The notes: a model not told the origin generated them from the letters alone. A DNA stretch of 57,758 nucleotides from JACRBE01 sp964429005 (GCA_964429005.1 CAYSAJ010000009.1:1-57758), one strand, 5' to 3'. Positions 1 through 9,106 are shown, numbered from the stretch's first letter. Numbers and translations are program-made.

Positions 1-105
1 AAAAAGGCTAAAAACTCAAAAAAGGGACTTTATCTTGAGTTAGGAAACAGAGCCAAGGGTGTTAATACTTATTATTTTAAATCATGAAAATTATTATTTT
101 TTTGA

Positions 106-111
106 TATAAT
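106..111 (+). promoter_or_regulatory. Possible -10 element (TATAAT)
   Basis: A perfect TATAAT lies 28 bases before the ATG at 140 in very A+T-rich sequence. No convincing -35 box is visible at the normal distance, so this is only a candidate. Confidence 0.35.
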
Positions 112-139
112 TTTACTTAAATAAAACAGGAAAAACATT

Positions 140-847
140 ATGGCATCAACTTTATGTGGCCCATGTATTAGACATTTTTTACCTACTTTACAAGGAACCC
201 AAACCTATACTGACATCCCTATGGCTGCTATTAAAAACAGCCTTATTGGAACTCGCTTTGAAAGGGTATGGGCCTTAGCATCTCTCGGAGGAGCGATCTT
301 ATCGACCATTGAAGCGACTATTAGAGTGACTTACGCAATTTTAACCGCCACCCCTTTTGGATTAGCTCAACTTGAAAAATCCATCCGAGGACAAGCTTAT
401 TTATCTAGGTTTTCAGGCAGAATGATCCTAGACTATTATGATAATGCCCTTCGCATGCAAGCGTGCCTAACAAATTGTGGTATATTTATCAAAGAAATGT
501 GTGTTGTTCCCTTCTATGGGATGCCTTCCTCCACTCCTACAGGTTCTCCTGCTGGTGCAGCTTCTGGCTCAGCTAACAATGCAGCGCCTGCTGCTGCTGC
601 CTCTCAACCTACTGCTCCAAGAACTAGGGAGGTAATAGAAGCTGAGATCGGACAAGTAAGTGCGGCTATTGCAGCTCAAGAAGGTGAGTTTGCACGAATT
701 CAAGCACAATACAATTCGATTCCAGACGAACCAGCTAATCATGATAGGATTCAGCCTCTATTCTCACAGCTAACTGAGATTGCAGCTTTGATACAAGCAA
801 ATCAAGACCGACTGCTAGCTCTTCAACAAGAATTAAGGGCACTTTAA
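140..847 (+). CDS. Hypothetical Inc-like membrane protein with coiled-coil tail
   Basis: Not a protein I recognise; 235 residues. Residues about 43-77 form a hydrophobic stretch in two lobes (ALASLGGAILSTIEAT, then VTYAILTATPFGLA), the pattern seen in chlamydial inclusion-membrane (Inc) proteins. Residues 130-162 are an Ala/Pro/Ser linker, and residues 163-235, rich in Glu, Gln, Leu and Ala, look like a coiled coil. There is no classical signal peptide. The hydrophobic block resembles those of the genes at 4402, 5459, 13798 and 15532 in composition. The ATG is preceded by AGG 9 bases upstream. A strong terminator follows, so it is probably monocistronic. A role at a host membrane is inference only. 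Confidence 0.7.
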   Translation: MASTLCGPCIRHFLPTLQGTQTYTDIPMAAIKNSLIGTRFERVWALASLGGAILSTIEATIRVTYAILTATPFGLAQLEKSIRGQAYLSRFSGRMILDYYDNALRMQACLTNCGIFIKEMCVVPFYGMPSSTPTGSPAGAASGSANNAAPAAAASQPTAPRTREVIEAEIGQVSAAIAAQEGEFARIQAQYNSIPDEPANHDRIQPLFSQLTEIAALIQANQDRLLALQQELRAL

Positions 848-861
848 TACTTTTTTCTTCA

Positions 862-886
862 TGTGCTCTATGTTTTATAGAGCACA
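862..886 (+). terminator. Intrinsic terminator
   Basis: A perfect 10-bp stem (TGTGCTCTAT with ATAGAGCACA) and a GTTTT loop lie 14 bases after the stop at 847. The downstream tract is T-rich (CTCTTTACTGTTTTTTATTTT) rather than a pure T run. Confidence 0.75.
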
Positions 887-982
887 CTCTTTACTGTTTT
901 TTATTTTAAAGCCTATTTAAGCCAACTTCAATCAGACTTTTAAGAGACAAAAAGATATACTCCCCCTGTTCGGAGGGAATCC

Positions 983-2209
983 ATGGACTACGATATCATT
1001 GTCATCGGCGGAGGCGCTGCTGGTTTTTTCTCAGCTCTTATTGCAAAGGAAACTAACCCCAGTTTACGGATTGCCATTCTAGAAAAAACAGGGGCTCTTC
1101 TCTCCAAGGTGAAAGTATCAGGAGGAGGGCGCTGCAACGTAACCCATCACTGTTTTGACCCCCGACTTCTTATTAAAAGCTACCCTAGGGGCTCTAAAGA
1201 GCTTTTAGGATCTTTTCATCAATTTCAACCCTCTCACATGATTGAGTGGCTAGAGGCAAGAGGTACCCTTCTTCATACTGAGCAAGACGGGAGGATGTTC
1301 CCTGTCACTAATTCTTCAGAAACGATTATTGCTACTTTTCTAAAGGAAGCTAGAAAGCTGGGCGTTGACATCCACACAAAAGAAAAAATCACGAAAGTGA
1401 CCTTTCTTGGAGACAATCATTTTGTTTTAACAAGAGAAGATGAGAGTACCCTTACCTCAAAGGCCATTATCTTGGCGACGGGAGGAAGTAGAGAAGGGCA
1501 TGGCCTCGCTGCCAGCCTAGGGCATCATATCATTGACCCTATCCCCTCTTTATTCACCTTTCATGTACCTACCTCCTATCTTAAAGAACTCAGTGGTATT
1601 GCACTGCCAAAGGCAGAGGTTTCGATTCAAGATACATTATTTTCATATGGGGGACCTCTTTTGATTACCCATTTTGGATTCTCAGGCCCTTGCATTTTAA
1701 AACTCTCTGCGTTTGCTGCGCGCTACCTCCATGATCATGAATACAAAGCAACCATACGCATCAACTGGCTTCCAGATCAAAAAGAACATGAAACTTTTGA
1801 TCTGCTCTTGCGTTGTAAAATGGAAAGACCTCAAAAGCAGGTCATTCTCGACAATCCTTTTACCTTCCCCAAAAGCTTTTGGAAGACCTTCTTAGAACAT
1901 CTAGGAACCAAATATGAAGGTTCATGGCAAACCCTTTCAAAAGGAGATGTCCAACTGCTAGCTGCAAAACTTCATGGTGATCTTTTCCATATTGATGGAA
2001 AAACTCTCAACAAGGAAGAATTTGTAACTTGTGGTGGTGTTGATCTGAAAGAAGTGAACATGAAAACACTAGAGAGTAAGTTCTGCAAAGGTCTTTATTT
2101 TGCAGGAGAAGTTCTCGATATAGATGGTATCACAGGAGGATTTAACTTCCAAAATGCGTGGACAACCGGATATATCGCCGGAAGTAATGCTGCTCAAATA
2201 GAGCTCTAA
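983..2209 (+). CDS. NAD(P)/FAD-dependent oxidoreductase, BaiN/HI0933 family
   Basis: Predicted flavoprotein of 408 residues, full length for the HI0933/YhiN family. The N-terminus has the dinucleotide-binding fold with GGGAAG at residues 9-14, followed by the family block VSGGGRCNVTH near residue 46. The C-terminus carries the second FAD-contact region, LYFAGEVLDIDGITGGFNFQ. The substrate is not established for most members of the family. The start is ATG with GGAGGG five bases upstream. The stop overlaps the stop of the convergent msrBA gene by four bases, so no room exists for a separate terminator. Confidence 0.9.
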   Translation: MDYDIIVIGGGAAGFFSALIAKETNPSLRIAILEKTGALLSKVKVSGGGRCNVTHHCFDPRLLIKSYPRGSKELLGSFHQFQPSHMIEWLEARGTLLHTEQDGRMFPVTNSSETIIATFLKEARKLGVDIHTKEKITKVTFLGDNHFVLTREDESTLTSKAIILATGGSREGHGLAASLGHHIIDPIPSLFTFHVPTSYLKELSGIALPKAEVSIQDTLFSYGGPLLITHFGFSGPCILKLSAFAARYLHDHEYKATIRINWLPDQKEHETFDLLLRCKMERPQKQVILDNPFTFPKSFWKTFLEHLGTKYEGSWQTLSKGDVQLLAAKLHGDLFHIDGKTLNKEEFVTCGGVDLKEVNMKTLESKFCKGLYFAGEVLDIDGITGGFNFQNAWTTGYIAGSNAAQIEL

Positions 2210-3057
2210 ACAAACTTCTTTTGATAGAAGTGGCAATATGGTGATTTGCCTGTCTTTTTGTAATAATCTTGGTGATACTCTTCAGCAGGATAAAAAACAG
2301 AGGCAGGAAGTACGGCAGTCGACACTTTGGTTTGTTTTTCGAGTTGCTTGATCACTTCTAAAGCCACTTTCTTCTGATCGCTTGTGTAATAAAAAATCGC
2401 AGAGCGATATTGATGTCCAAGATCGGGCCCCTGTCCATTTTCTTGAGAAGGATCGTGAATTTCGAAAAAGAACTTCACCAGCTTTTCATACGAGATTTTT
2501 TTCTTATCATAGAGAACTTCAATCGCTTCATAGTGACCGGTCAATCCTGAGCATACTTCTTCGTAAGTAGGGCTTACAACCCACCCTCCCGTATAACCAA
2601 CGCTCACTTTTTTGATGGGAAGGGTTTTGAAAAGATGCTCTACCCCCCAAAAGCAACCTGCTGCAAATAGAGCTTTACAGTACCCTTCCCTTGTTTTTGC
2701 AGGGATAAATTCCATGCTAAGGGAGTTTACGCAGTGGCGGAGATTTTTGGGCGTGAGCCCTTCCCCTTTAAAAACGTGTCCTAGATGCCCTTTGCACCTG
2801 TTGCATACGATCTCGATTCTTTGACCATCGGGGTCAGGCTTCTTTCCCACAGCCCCTTCGATTTCATCATCAAAAGAGGGCCAGCCACATTCTGAATCAA
2901 ACTTATGCTGTGAGAGGTAAAGAGGGAAATCACACTGGGCGCAGCAGTACACCCCTTGATCTTTATTTTCTAAAAGCTCCCCGGTGCCTGGCCACTCTGT
3001 CCCTTTATGGAGGATGATCTCTTCTTCTTTGGGGGTAAGTTCATGGTAGCGTTTCAT
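2206..3057 (-). CDS. msrBA: Fused peptide methionine sulfoxide reductase MsrB-MsrA
   Basis: Two-domain enzyme of 283 residues that repairs both epimers of methionine sulfoxide. The MsrB domain comes first (about 1-120): zinc ligands C39/C42 and C85/C88, C57 in the CGWPSF block, and catalytic C109 in RHCVNS. The MsrA domain follows (about 127-280) with the catalytic GCFWG motif, C135. The B-A order is known in several bacteria, while others have A-B or separate genes. No signal peptide is present, so it should act in the cytoplasm. The start is ATG. It converges on the flavoprotein gene with a four-base overlap of stops. Confidence 0.95.
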   Translation of the reverse strand: MKRYHELTPKEEEIILHKGTEWPGTGELLENKDQGVYCCAQCDFPLYLSQHKFDSECGWPSFDDEIEGAVGKKPDPDGQRIEIVCNRCKGHLGHVFKGEGLTPKNLRHCVNSLSMEFIPAKTREGYCKALFAAGCFWGVEHLFKTLPIKKVSVGYTGGWVVSPTYEEVCSGLTGHYEAIEVLYDKKKISYEKLVKFFFEIHDPSQENGQGPDLGHQYRSAIFYYTSDQKKVALEVIKQLEKQTKVSTAVLPASVFYPAEEYHQDYYKKTGKSPYCHFYQKKFV

Positions 3058-3166
3058 GTCAATTCTCCATATATCACTTTCTATATCAAAAAGATAAGAA
3101 TAAATAAAAGCTTTTCCCTGAAAAAAGCCTCTTTATTTTATACTCTTTAGACAAAAAGAGTTTTTT

Positions 3167-4288
3167 ATGGATCCTTTGTCCCTTTATTCTGCCCTTCCTT
3201 CAGCTTATAACCTATCCCTTGAAGATTGGACAAATTGGGCCTTATCCCATAAAGCTCCCAAATTTGTTGCTAAACAAATTTTGAGCTGGATTTATCAAAA
3301 AAAGCAATCTTCACCTGCAGAATTCACCAATATCCCCCTAGCCCTTCGAGAGCTTCTTGCTAAAGAATTTTCGTTTGCTTTTCCTGAGATCGCATCGAGG
3401 CTAAAGTCCCAAGACGGGAGTGAAAAGCTCCTTCTTAAAACTCATGATGGCCTGCTCATCGAAATGGTAATTATGCCCTATGAAAACCGCTCTACGCTCT
3501 GCCTTAGCTGCCAAGTAGGATGCAAAATGGGATGTAACTTCTGCCAAACGGGGCGTATGGGACTTACCCGGAATCTGACCTCTGGAGAAATCCTGACCCA
3601 GCTTCTTCTCGCTGATACCCTTCTTAAAGAAAATGATCCTGAGTCTAGGATTACCAATGTGGTCTTTATGGGGATGGGAGAGCCTTTAGACAACTATGAA
3701 GAAGTGGTTAAAGCTTGCAAGATCATGATCGATCCTGATGCTTTGGGGCTCTCCAAGCAGCGTGTAACCATATCTACATCAGGACTCATCCCTGAAATTG
3801 AGAAACTAGGCCGAGACCTTCCTGTAAGGCTCGCCATTTCTCTTCACTCAGCAAATCCCAAAAAACGAAGTGAGATGATGCCGGTGAACCGAAAATATCC
3901 CCTCGATGAGCTCAAAAAAGTGCTCATGAGCTACCCAGCCCCTGCTCGCCTTGGTATCACCTTTGAGTATGTGATGATCGAGGGGGTGAATGATTCTATG
4001 GACGATGCTAAGCAGCTCGTTTCTTTTCTCCATGGGATTAACGCCAAAGTGAACCTCATCCCCATTAATCATTTCCCAGGGATGGAGATGTCTGCTTCAA
4101 GTAATGCCCGTATTAAGGCCTTTCAGAAATATCTGACAGACCGCTATATCCCAGCCCCAGTCCGCTACTCAAGAGGGCAAGACATTAGCGGAGGCTGTGG
4201 ACAGCTCGCCGCCAAGGCAAAAGAAGAGCTTCATATGGACCCAAGAGTGCTTCAAAAGCAAAGACGCTCCGAAAATAGAGCGAAATAA
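3167..4288 (+). CDS. rlmN: Dual-specificity 23S rRNA/tRNA adenine-C2 methyltransferase RlmN
   Basis: Radical SAM enzyme of 373 residues that methylates C2 of A2503 in 23S rRNA and, in the family, A37 of some tRNAs. The iron-sulfur ligands C119, C123 and C126 form CxxxCxxC (CKMGCNFC). C112 and C344 (GGCGQLAAK) match the two extra cysteines needed for the methyl-transfer chemistry in Escherichia coli RlmN (C118 and C355). The GEPLDNY block at 171-177 is typical. The start is ATG with a weak AGAG upstream. It stands alone between msrBA and the tandem membrane proteins. Confidence 0.96.
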   Translation: MDPLSLYSALPSAYNLSLEDWTNWALSHKAPKFVAKQILSWIYQKKQSSPAEFTNIPLALRELLAKEFSFAFPEIASRLKSQDGSEKLLLKTHDGLLIEMVIMPYENRSTLCLSCQVGCKMGCNFCQTGRMGLTRNLTSGEILTQLLLADTLLKENDPESRITNVVFMGMGEPLDNYEEVVKACKIMIDPDALGLSKQRVTISTSGLIPEIEKLGRDLPVRLAISLHSANPKKRSEMMPVNRKYPLDELKKVLMSYPAPARLGITFEYVMIEGVNDSMDDAKQLVSFLHGINAKVNLIPINHFPGMEMSASSNARIKAFQKYLTDRYIPAPVRYSRGQDISGGCGQLAAKAKEELHMDPRVLQKQRRSENRAK

Positions 4289-4341
4289 AATTTTAATTAT
4301 TATAAACACCTAATAATTATTAATTTAATTTACCTCAAGCC

Positions 4342-4370
4342 TTTCAGCAAATTAATAAAATCTTTATAAT
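4342..4370 (+). promoter_or_regulatory. Candidate sigma-70-type promoter
   Basis: TTTCAG at 4342-4347 and a perfect TATAAT at 4365-4370 are 17 bases apart, 32 bases before the ATG at 4402. The -35 box is poor (3 of 6), the -10 box good. Confidence 0.4.
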
Positions 4371-4401
4371 TCAGATCAAAACAGAATTATTGGAGTTCTT
4401 T

Positions 4402-5322
4402 ATGGCTTCTTTTGAAGGATTTTTTTCACCCCTTGTAAAAACGGGACTAATTGAGGCATATGGCGCTGCTCATGGAAGTGATGAGCAACCAGGTGTAGGC
4501 CAGCTTTATGCAACAGGCAAAAGCCATACGGTTAGAGTATTTGAAGAAAACGCAGGCCTTACTCAACCAGCTGGAGCTGCTGCTGGAACTGCTACAACTG
4601 TCCTATCTCTCCTAAGTAGTGCTGCTAGGGCCGCAGCCGGGGCTGCTCACTCTAGTGCTCAATATGCTGCAGACGCAGGTGTAATTCCTCCAATTGTAAC
4701 AGCCTTTACAGCTAGAACAGTAGCTTCTGCGAGAGTCTCTCAAGCCCAGACAAGAAAAGGAGCTGAAATTAATGCTCTTTCTGAAAAGATCGCAACAAAC
4801 TTTATCCATCATTTGATTCCTCTTGCAGCGGCTTCTTTAACATTAAGTACACTTCGATACCACATCACAAGTCCTTTTTCTAAAGAGCCCAATAAAGATC
4901 CACGTTCGGGTCGATCTCAGTTGGATGTTGCTATAACTAGCATCAAAAAAAACATTGTTCTCATTTCTGCAGCAAACCGCCTCGCTTCTTTAGGTCTTGC
5001 CATCGCCTCTTTAGCTTTAAGCGTGACCTATCTTGCGATATCTGTTTTATCAGGGTTAGCGGCTTTGATCGTAGAATTAGGCAATCTTCTTTTCTTATCT
5101 CATGAGACTAGAGCCAGAGATTTCTTTGTTGTACAAAGCTCTCAAGCTTTAGCCATGACAGCCCTTTTCATCGCTCATGTGATTGGGATATTCCACCTCG
5201 ATACAAGAGATGGTTTAGTTCTAGAGCTTGGAAATGCCTTCTCTGATAGAAAAGCGATCAACGAAACAATTGATGCCCTATATCTTGTCAAAACGCCATC
5301 CGCAGCTCCTAGACGTCGATAA
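4402..5322 (+). CDS. Hypothetical Inc-like membrane protein, paralogue of next gene
   Basis: Unrecognised protein of 306 residues. An Ala-rich segment (about 55-105) precedes a hydrophobic pair near residues 194-228 (RLASLGLAIASLALSV, then YLAISVLSGLAALIVELG) and a third near 249-265. The C-terminal block SSQALAMTALFIAHVIGIFH aligns with SSQLRAVGLLALAHFVGIVY of the next gene, and the motif that follows (LDtrDgLVLeLgnaFSdR) is also shared, so the two are tandem paralogues. The start chosen is the ATG at 4402, preceded by TGGAG at 4391-4395; a TTG at 4390 is in frame but overlaps that ribosome site. A terminator follows at 5348. Function unknown; a host-membrane role is inference. Confidence 0.7.
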   Translation: MASFEGFFSPLVKTGLIEAYGAAHGSDEQPGVGQLYATGKSHTVRVFEENAGLTQPAGAAAGTATTVLSLLSSAARAAAGAAHSSAQYAADAGVIPPIVTAFTARTVASARVSQAQTRKGAEINALSEKIATNFIHHLIPLAAASLTLSTLRYHITSPFSKEPNKDPRSGRSQLDVAITSIKKNIVLISAANRLASLGLAIASLALSVTYLAISVLSGLAALIVELGNLLFLSHETRARDFFVVQSSQALAMTALFIAHVIGIFHLDTRDGLVLELGNAFSDRKAINETIDALYLVKTPSAAPRRR

Positions 5323-5347
5323 AACTCATTAATCTTTGTAAATGATT

Positions 5348-5378
5348 AAAGAGATGCTTGAATAGCATCTCTTTTTTT
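5348..5378 (+). terminator. Intrinsic terminator
   Basis: A perfect 11-bp stem (AAAGAGATGCT with AGCATCTCTTT), loop TGAAT, runs into a T tract. It separates the two paralogous membrane-protein genes, so each is its own transcription unit. Confidence 0.9.
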
Positions 5379-5427
5379 AATTAATAATTAAAATAATATT
5401 TATTATATAAATTAAATATTTTTTCAT

Positions 5428-5433
5428 TATAAT
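5428..5433 (+). promoter_or_regulatory. Possible -10 element (TATAAT)
   Basis: A perfect TATAAT lies 25 bases before the ATG at 5459, similar to its placement before the genes at 140 and 4402. The stretch upstream is nearly pure A+T and gives no clear -35 box. Confidence 0.35.
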
Positions 5434-5458
5434 AATGTAAAAATTAAAACGAGTAATT

Positions 5459-6424
5459 ATGAGCTTATCTTTTAATTCTTCACATTGTAGATCTCAAACA
5501 CTAACCCATCTTTTTCCAGAGAGTGGCTCACCACAAGCAGCAGAGCTTCGTGGATTTGGCTTCTTTAAGGGATTGATGGCACTGACTGCTGGATGGTTTA
5601 TACAAAAGATTGCAACTACAGGTGGCAGTTTTTATGCAGATGAAGAGAGAAAAATTACAACTTACCCTTCAATAATTGTAAGACAAACTCATCAAACAAA
5701 TGTTGAAGGAGTAGGATTAGTTACAACAACTGATGAGACAAGAGTACGCGATCTAAAAAGAAAGCAAATCAACAACGAAATACGATATTTTCAACTTGAG
5801 GATATAGGAAGCAAAGCCAGCGAAATTGGTTTCAAAATATGTCGTTTCCCAGGAATTTTAGCAGCTCTTTCCATCTCTGTCTTTCGCAAGCATGTCACAA
5901 GCTCTGCTTTTACTCTCGCAAGATTTAGGCAGTTTGATCCTATTGCTACAACTCGACGAGGTCAAGTTGCTGACCCCTCTGCACAGGAAAGATATCGAGA
6001 ATCTTGTGATCGTCAACATACTCTACTCGGTCGTATTTCTTTATGGGCAAGACTAGCGATTGTTCCAATTTCTCTTGTAAACCGAATTTTATCTTTAGGA
6101 TTTGCTCTTTACTTCTCTGCAGCAAGCGTTGTTAAGCTAGCGGAGGTCGTATTTTATGGAATCAAAAAAGCGTGCGTTACAAATCCTGAGACGAAGCGAA
6201 TCGTTGCTGAAAAACTTTTTGTTCACTCATCTCAACTTAGAGCTGTTGGGCTTCTCGCTCTTGCTCACTTTGTAGGTATTGTATATCTCGATCTAAAAGA
6301 CTATTTAGTCCTTCGCTTAGCAGATGAATTTTCTAATAGATCACTTATCGGCTCACAAATTGATCGAGCTCAATTTATTCCTGAGAGAGAAGCGCAAGAT
6401 GGTGACATTGTAGTCATCCACTAA
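5459..6424 (+). CDS. Hypothetical Inc-like membrane protein, paralogue of previous gene
   Basis: Unrecognised protein of 321 residues. Hydrophobic segments lie near 130-141, 196-236 (ARLAIVPISLVNRILSLGFA and following) and 258-277. Its last 70 residues match the end of the preceding protein: SSQLRAVGLLALAHFVGIVY, then LDLKDYLVLRLADEFSNRS. The N-terminal halves of the two are not alike, suggesting a shared C-terminal membrane module with swapped front ends. There is no classical signal peptide. The ATG has GAG six bases upstream. It stands 63 bases before glgB, with no clear terminator between them. Confidence 0.7.
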   Translation: MSLSFNSSHCRSQTLTHLFPESGSPQAAELRGFGFFKGLMALTAGWFIQKIATTGGSFYADEERKITTYPSIIVRQTHQTNVEGVGLVTTTDETRVRDLKRKQINNEIRYFQLEDIGSKASEIGFKICRFPGILAALSISVFRKHVTSSAFTLARFRQFDPIATTRRGQVADPSAQERYRESCDRQHTLLGRISLWARLAIVPISLVNRILSLGFALYFSAASVVKLAEVVFYGIKKACVTNPETKRIVAEKLFVHSSQLRAVGLLALAHFVGIVYLDLKDYLVLRLADEFSNRSLIGSQIDRAQFIPEREAQDGDIVVIH

Positions 6425-6487
6425 AAGAGTCTCTTTTCTTGCAATTAACTCGCCATGTTCTTATAGCCTGAAAGAAAACGGCAGGTT

Positions 6488-8377
6488 ATGTCTACCCATC
6501 CTTATTCCCTTTTTACCGATCAAGATATCTACCTCTTTAAAGAGGGAAGACATTTTGAGCTTTATAAAAAGCTTGGATCTCACATTTGTGAAAATGAAGG
6601 AAAGAAGGGAGTCTACTTTGCTGTTTGGGCGCCAAACGCCTATCAAGTCTATGTTGTAGGAAATTTCAACGGATGGAACCGCACATCTCACCCTCTTTAT
6701 TGTAGATGGGATAGCTCAGGGATTTGGGAGGGGTGGATTGAAGGGATTGGGCCTGGTGAGCTTTATAAATACATCATAGCTCCCCATGGTGGAGGTGAGT
6801 GGCTTGAAAAGGGAGATCCTTATGCCTTTATGTGGGAAGATCCTCCAAAAACAGCCTCTATTGTTTGGGATTTATCGTTTTCTTGGGATGATAAGGAATG
6901 GGCAGAGTCGAGGGGACAGAAAAACCCTTACGCCTCCCCTATTTCAATTTATGAAATCCATCTAGGATCATGGCGTAGAAACTGGGATGGCTACTCACTA
7001 AGCTATAGAGAAATGGCCTACGAGCTCGCCAAATATCTAAAAGAACTTGGTTTCACCCATGTAGAAATGATGCCTGTCATGGAACATCCTTTCTTTGGGT
7101 CGTGGGGTTATCAAAAAGTAGGATATTTTGCTCCGAGCTCCCGTTTTGGCACTCCCCAAGATTTTATGTTTTTGATCCAAGAACTGCATAAAGCAGGCAT
7201 TGGAGTGATCTTAGATTGGGTTCCTTCTCACTTTCCTACAGACCCTCATGCTTTAGCTTTTTTCGATGGTACTCATCTTTATGAGCATGAGAATCCCCAA
7301 AAGGGATTTCATCCCGATTGGCATAGCTATGTATTCAACTATGGACGGCATGAAGTGCGCTCTTTTTTAATCAGCAGCGCGAGTTTCTGGCTTGATGTCT
7401 ACAAAGCCGATGGCCTTAGAGTAGATGCGGTTTCTTCAATGCTTTATTTGGATTATTCCCGAAAAGATGGGGAATGGATTCCTAATGAATATGGTGGAAA
7501 AGAAAACTTAGAAGCGATCTCTTTTATCCGTGAGATGAATGAGCATCTCTATGGGAGATTTCCTCATATCATGATGATGGCTGAGGAATCGACTGCGTGG
7601 CCTATGGTTTCCAAGCCGACCCATATAGGAGGCCTCGGATTTGGTTTCAAATGGGACATGGGATGGATGCATGACACCCTCCGCTATTTTTCCAAATCAC
7701 CGATCCACCGCAAATACCACCACAGCGAACTCCTTTTTAACATGTATTATTTCTACAATGAAAACTTCCTTCTTTCCTTATCTCATGATGAGGTGGTGCA
7801 TGGTAAAGGCTCACTCCTCAGCAAAATGCCAGGTGACATGTGGCAACAGTTTGCAAACTTAAGACTTCTTTATAGTTACATGATGACACACCCAGGAAAA
7901 AAACTTCTCTTTATGGGAGGAGAAATCGGGCAGTGGAGTGAATGGAACCACGATGGAGCTCTTGATTGGAATCTCCTATCCTATCCTTCACACCATGGGA
8001 TTTTTAATCTTGTTAAAGATCTACATACCCTCTACAAATCCCATCCCTGCCTTTATGAAAGAGATTTTGCATATGATGGCTTTGAATGGGTCTGTTTGCA
8101 CGATAGTGAAAATAGCGTGATTGCCTATCTTCGAAAAACGACAAATGAAGAACTGCTGATCTTTTGCAACTTCACTCCTGTTCCAAGGCATGATTACACC
8201 GTGGGACTGAAAGGACACAGCTCATGGCAAGAGATCTTTAATAGTGACAGCGTTCAATATGGAGGAACAGGAAACTATCATGCAAAAGATCCTATCCCCA
8301 CTCATAGCAACTTTGGAGGTTGCGATTTAACTGTGACTGTTCCACCTTTAGGAGCGATTATTTTTAAGAAAAAATAA
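6488..8377 (+). CDS. glgB: 1,4-alpha-glucan branching enzyme GlgB
   Basis: Makes alpha-1,6 branches in glycogen. The protein has 629 residues, the short form lacking the extra N-terminal N1 domain. A CBM48 module (about 25-110, with GNFNGWN) precedes the GH13 barrel. Catalytic residues are the nucleophile D313 (DGLRVDAV), the acid/base E366 (MMAEEST) and D434 (LSHDEVVHGK). The start is ATG with GGCAGG upstream. A second glycogen gene, glgX, lies 0.8 kb downstream on the other strand, with a toxin-antitoxin pair between them. Chlamydiae keep glycogen genes despite reduced genomes. Confidence 0.96.
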   Translation: MSTHPYSLFTDQDIYLFKEGRHFELYKKLGSHICENEGKKGVYFAVWAPNAYQVYVVGNFNGWNRTSHPLYCRWDSSGIWEGWIEGIGPGELYKYIIAPHGGGEWLEKGDPYAFMWEDPPKTASIVWDLSFSWDDKEWAESRGQKNPYASPISIYEIHLGSWRRNWDGYSLSYREMAYELAKYLKELGFTHVEMMPVMEHPFFGSWGYQKVGYFAPSSRFGTPQDFMFLIQELHKAGIGVILDWVPSHFPTDPHALAFFDGTHLYEHENPQKGFHPDWHSYVFNYGRHEVRSFLISSASFWLDVYKADGLRVDAVSSMLYLDYSRKDGEWIPNEYGGKENLEAISFIREMNEHLYGRFPHIMMMAEESTAWPMVSKPTHIGGLGFGFKWDMGWMHDTLRYFSKSPIHRKYHHSELLFNMYYFYNENFLLSLSHDEVVHGKGSLLSKMPGDMWQQFANLRLLYSYMMTHPGKKLLFMGGEIGQWSEWNHDGALDWNLLSYPSHHGIFNLVKDLHTLYKSHPCLYERDFAYDGFEWVCLHDSENSVIAYLRKTTNEELLIFCNFTPVPRHDYTVGLKGHSSWQEIFNSDSVQYGGTGNYHAKDPIPTHSNFGGCDLTVTVPPLGAIIFKKK

Positions 8378-8416
8378 AAGCGAGGGCTTATTCATTCTCT
8401 AAAGTAATTAATCTAT

Positions 8417-8731
8417 TTATGCCGCTTTTTTTATCACTTTCGGCTGATAAATACCCTTATCAATAATTTCTAAAAGTCGTAAAGCAGCGTGGCTAGGAGA
8501 TCTTTCTCCTGATTCCCATGAGCGGACAGTTTTGACACTAACATTAAGTACAATTGCAAAGACGCCCTGTGAATATTTTCGTTTAGCTCTAATTTCTTTG
8601 ATATCTTTTGCTGTGTATTGTGCAGGAGGAGCAGGTAAGTCTATGAATTTGCTACGTAAAGTTTTTTTTCCTTTTTCGTGAGCTAATGCATCTTCTAGAC
8701 CTTCTTTTAAATCTTTAAAAAATTTACTCAT
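8417..8731 (-). CDS. Antitoxin with XRE-type helix-turn-helix
   Basis: Protein of 104 residues, predicted antitoxin and autorepressor. Residues about 43-90 form an XRE/Cro-type helix-turn-helix (IKEIRAKRKYSQGVFAIVL, then VSVKTVRSWESGERSPS). The N-terminal 40 residues, charged and with a Pro pair, may form the toxin-binding part. It starts three bases after the toxin stop, so the two are translated together. Toxin-first order is typical of HigBA systems and of related RelE/NadS-type pairs. Confidence 0.85.
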   Translation of the reverse strand: MSKFFKDLKEGLEDALAHEKGKKTLRSKFIDLPAPPAQYTAKDIKEIRAKRKYSQGVFAIVLNVSVKTVRSWESGERSPSHAALRLLEIIDKGIYQPKVIKKAA

Positions 8732-8734
8732 ATT

Positions 8735-9076
8735 TTATTCCTTTTTTAGTCTGTCCGTTAAATTTTTTAAAATCTTTTTCTCATCACTTGACAGATCTTC
8801 TTGCTCATTTTTTCCATATAACAGAATAAGGAATAATTTTTCTTTTTCTGGAATATCGATGTAGCAAACTCTGAAACCTCCGCTTTTCCCTTTACCTGAA
8901 GATTTTAAACGTATTTTTCGGATCCCTCCGGTGCCTTGAATAACATCACCTATCTTTGGATCCGATACTAATTCTTTTTCAAATTCTTGAAAATCTTCAA
9001 TAATCAGCTTTTTTTGATGAACAAGCTGATCTAAAGTTTCTGAAAATTTTCGAGTCTGAATAATTAATCTTTTCAT
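8735..9076 (-). CDS. RelE/HigB-type toxin
   Basis: Protein of 113 residues predicted to be a toxin that blocks translation by mRNA cleavage, as known for the RelE/HigB superfamily. It shows the family's core: GTGGIRKIRL, GKSGGFRVCYID and LFLILLYGKNEQEDL, with basic residues in the middle strands and a Lys-rich end (LTDRLKKE). It is the first gene of the pair, and a palindrome just before it is a likely operator. Whether it is active cannot be judged from sequence. Confidence 0.85.
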   Translation of the reverse strand: MKRLIIQTRKFSETLDQLVHQKKLIIEDFQEFEKELVSDPKIGDVIQGTGGIRKIRLKSSGKGKSGGFRVCYIDIPEKEKLFLILLYGKNEQEDLSSDEKKILKNLTDRLKKE

Positions 9077-9081
9077 TAATT

Positions 9082-9106
9082 AAATATACCACACAGTAGT
9101 ATATTT
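9082..9106. promoter_or_regulatory. Palindromic operator candidate of the toxin-antitoxin pair
   Basis: AAATATAC (9082-9089) and GTATATTT (9099-9106) form a perfect 8-bp inverted repeat around a 9-base spacer, beginning six bases before the toxin ATG. Such palindromes are the usual binding sites of XRE-type antitoxins. The link to this antitoxin is inferred from position. Confidence 0.55.

Noticed and set aside
4390..4401. Upstream TTG start for the membrane protein gene
   Set aside because: The TTG overlaps the TGGAG ribosome site of the ATG at 4402, which is therefore the better start.
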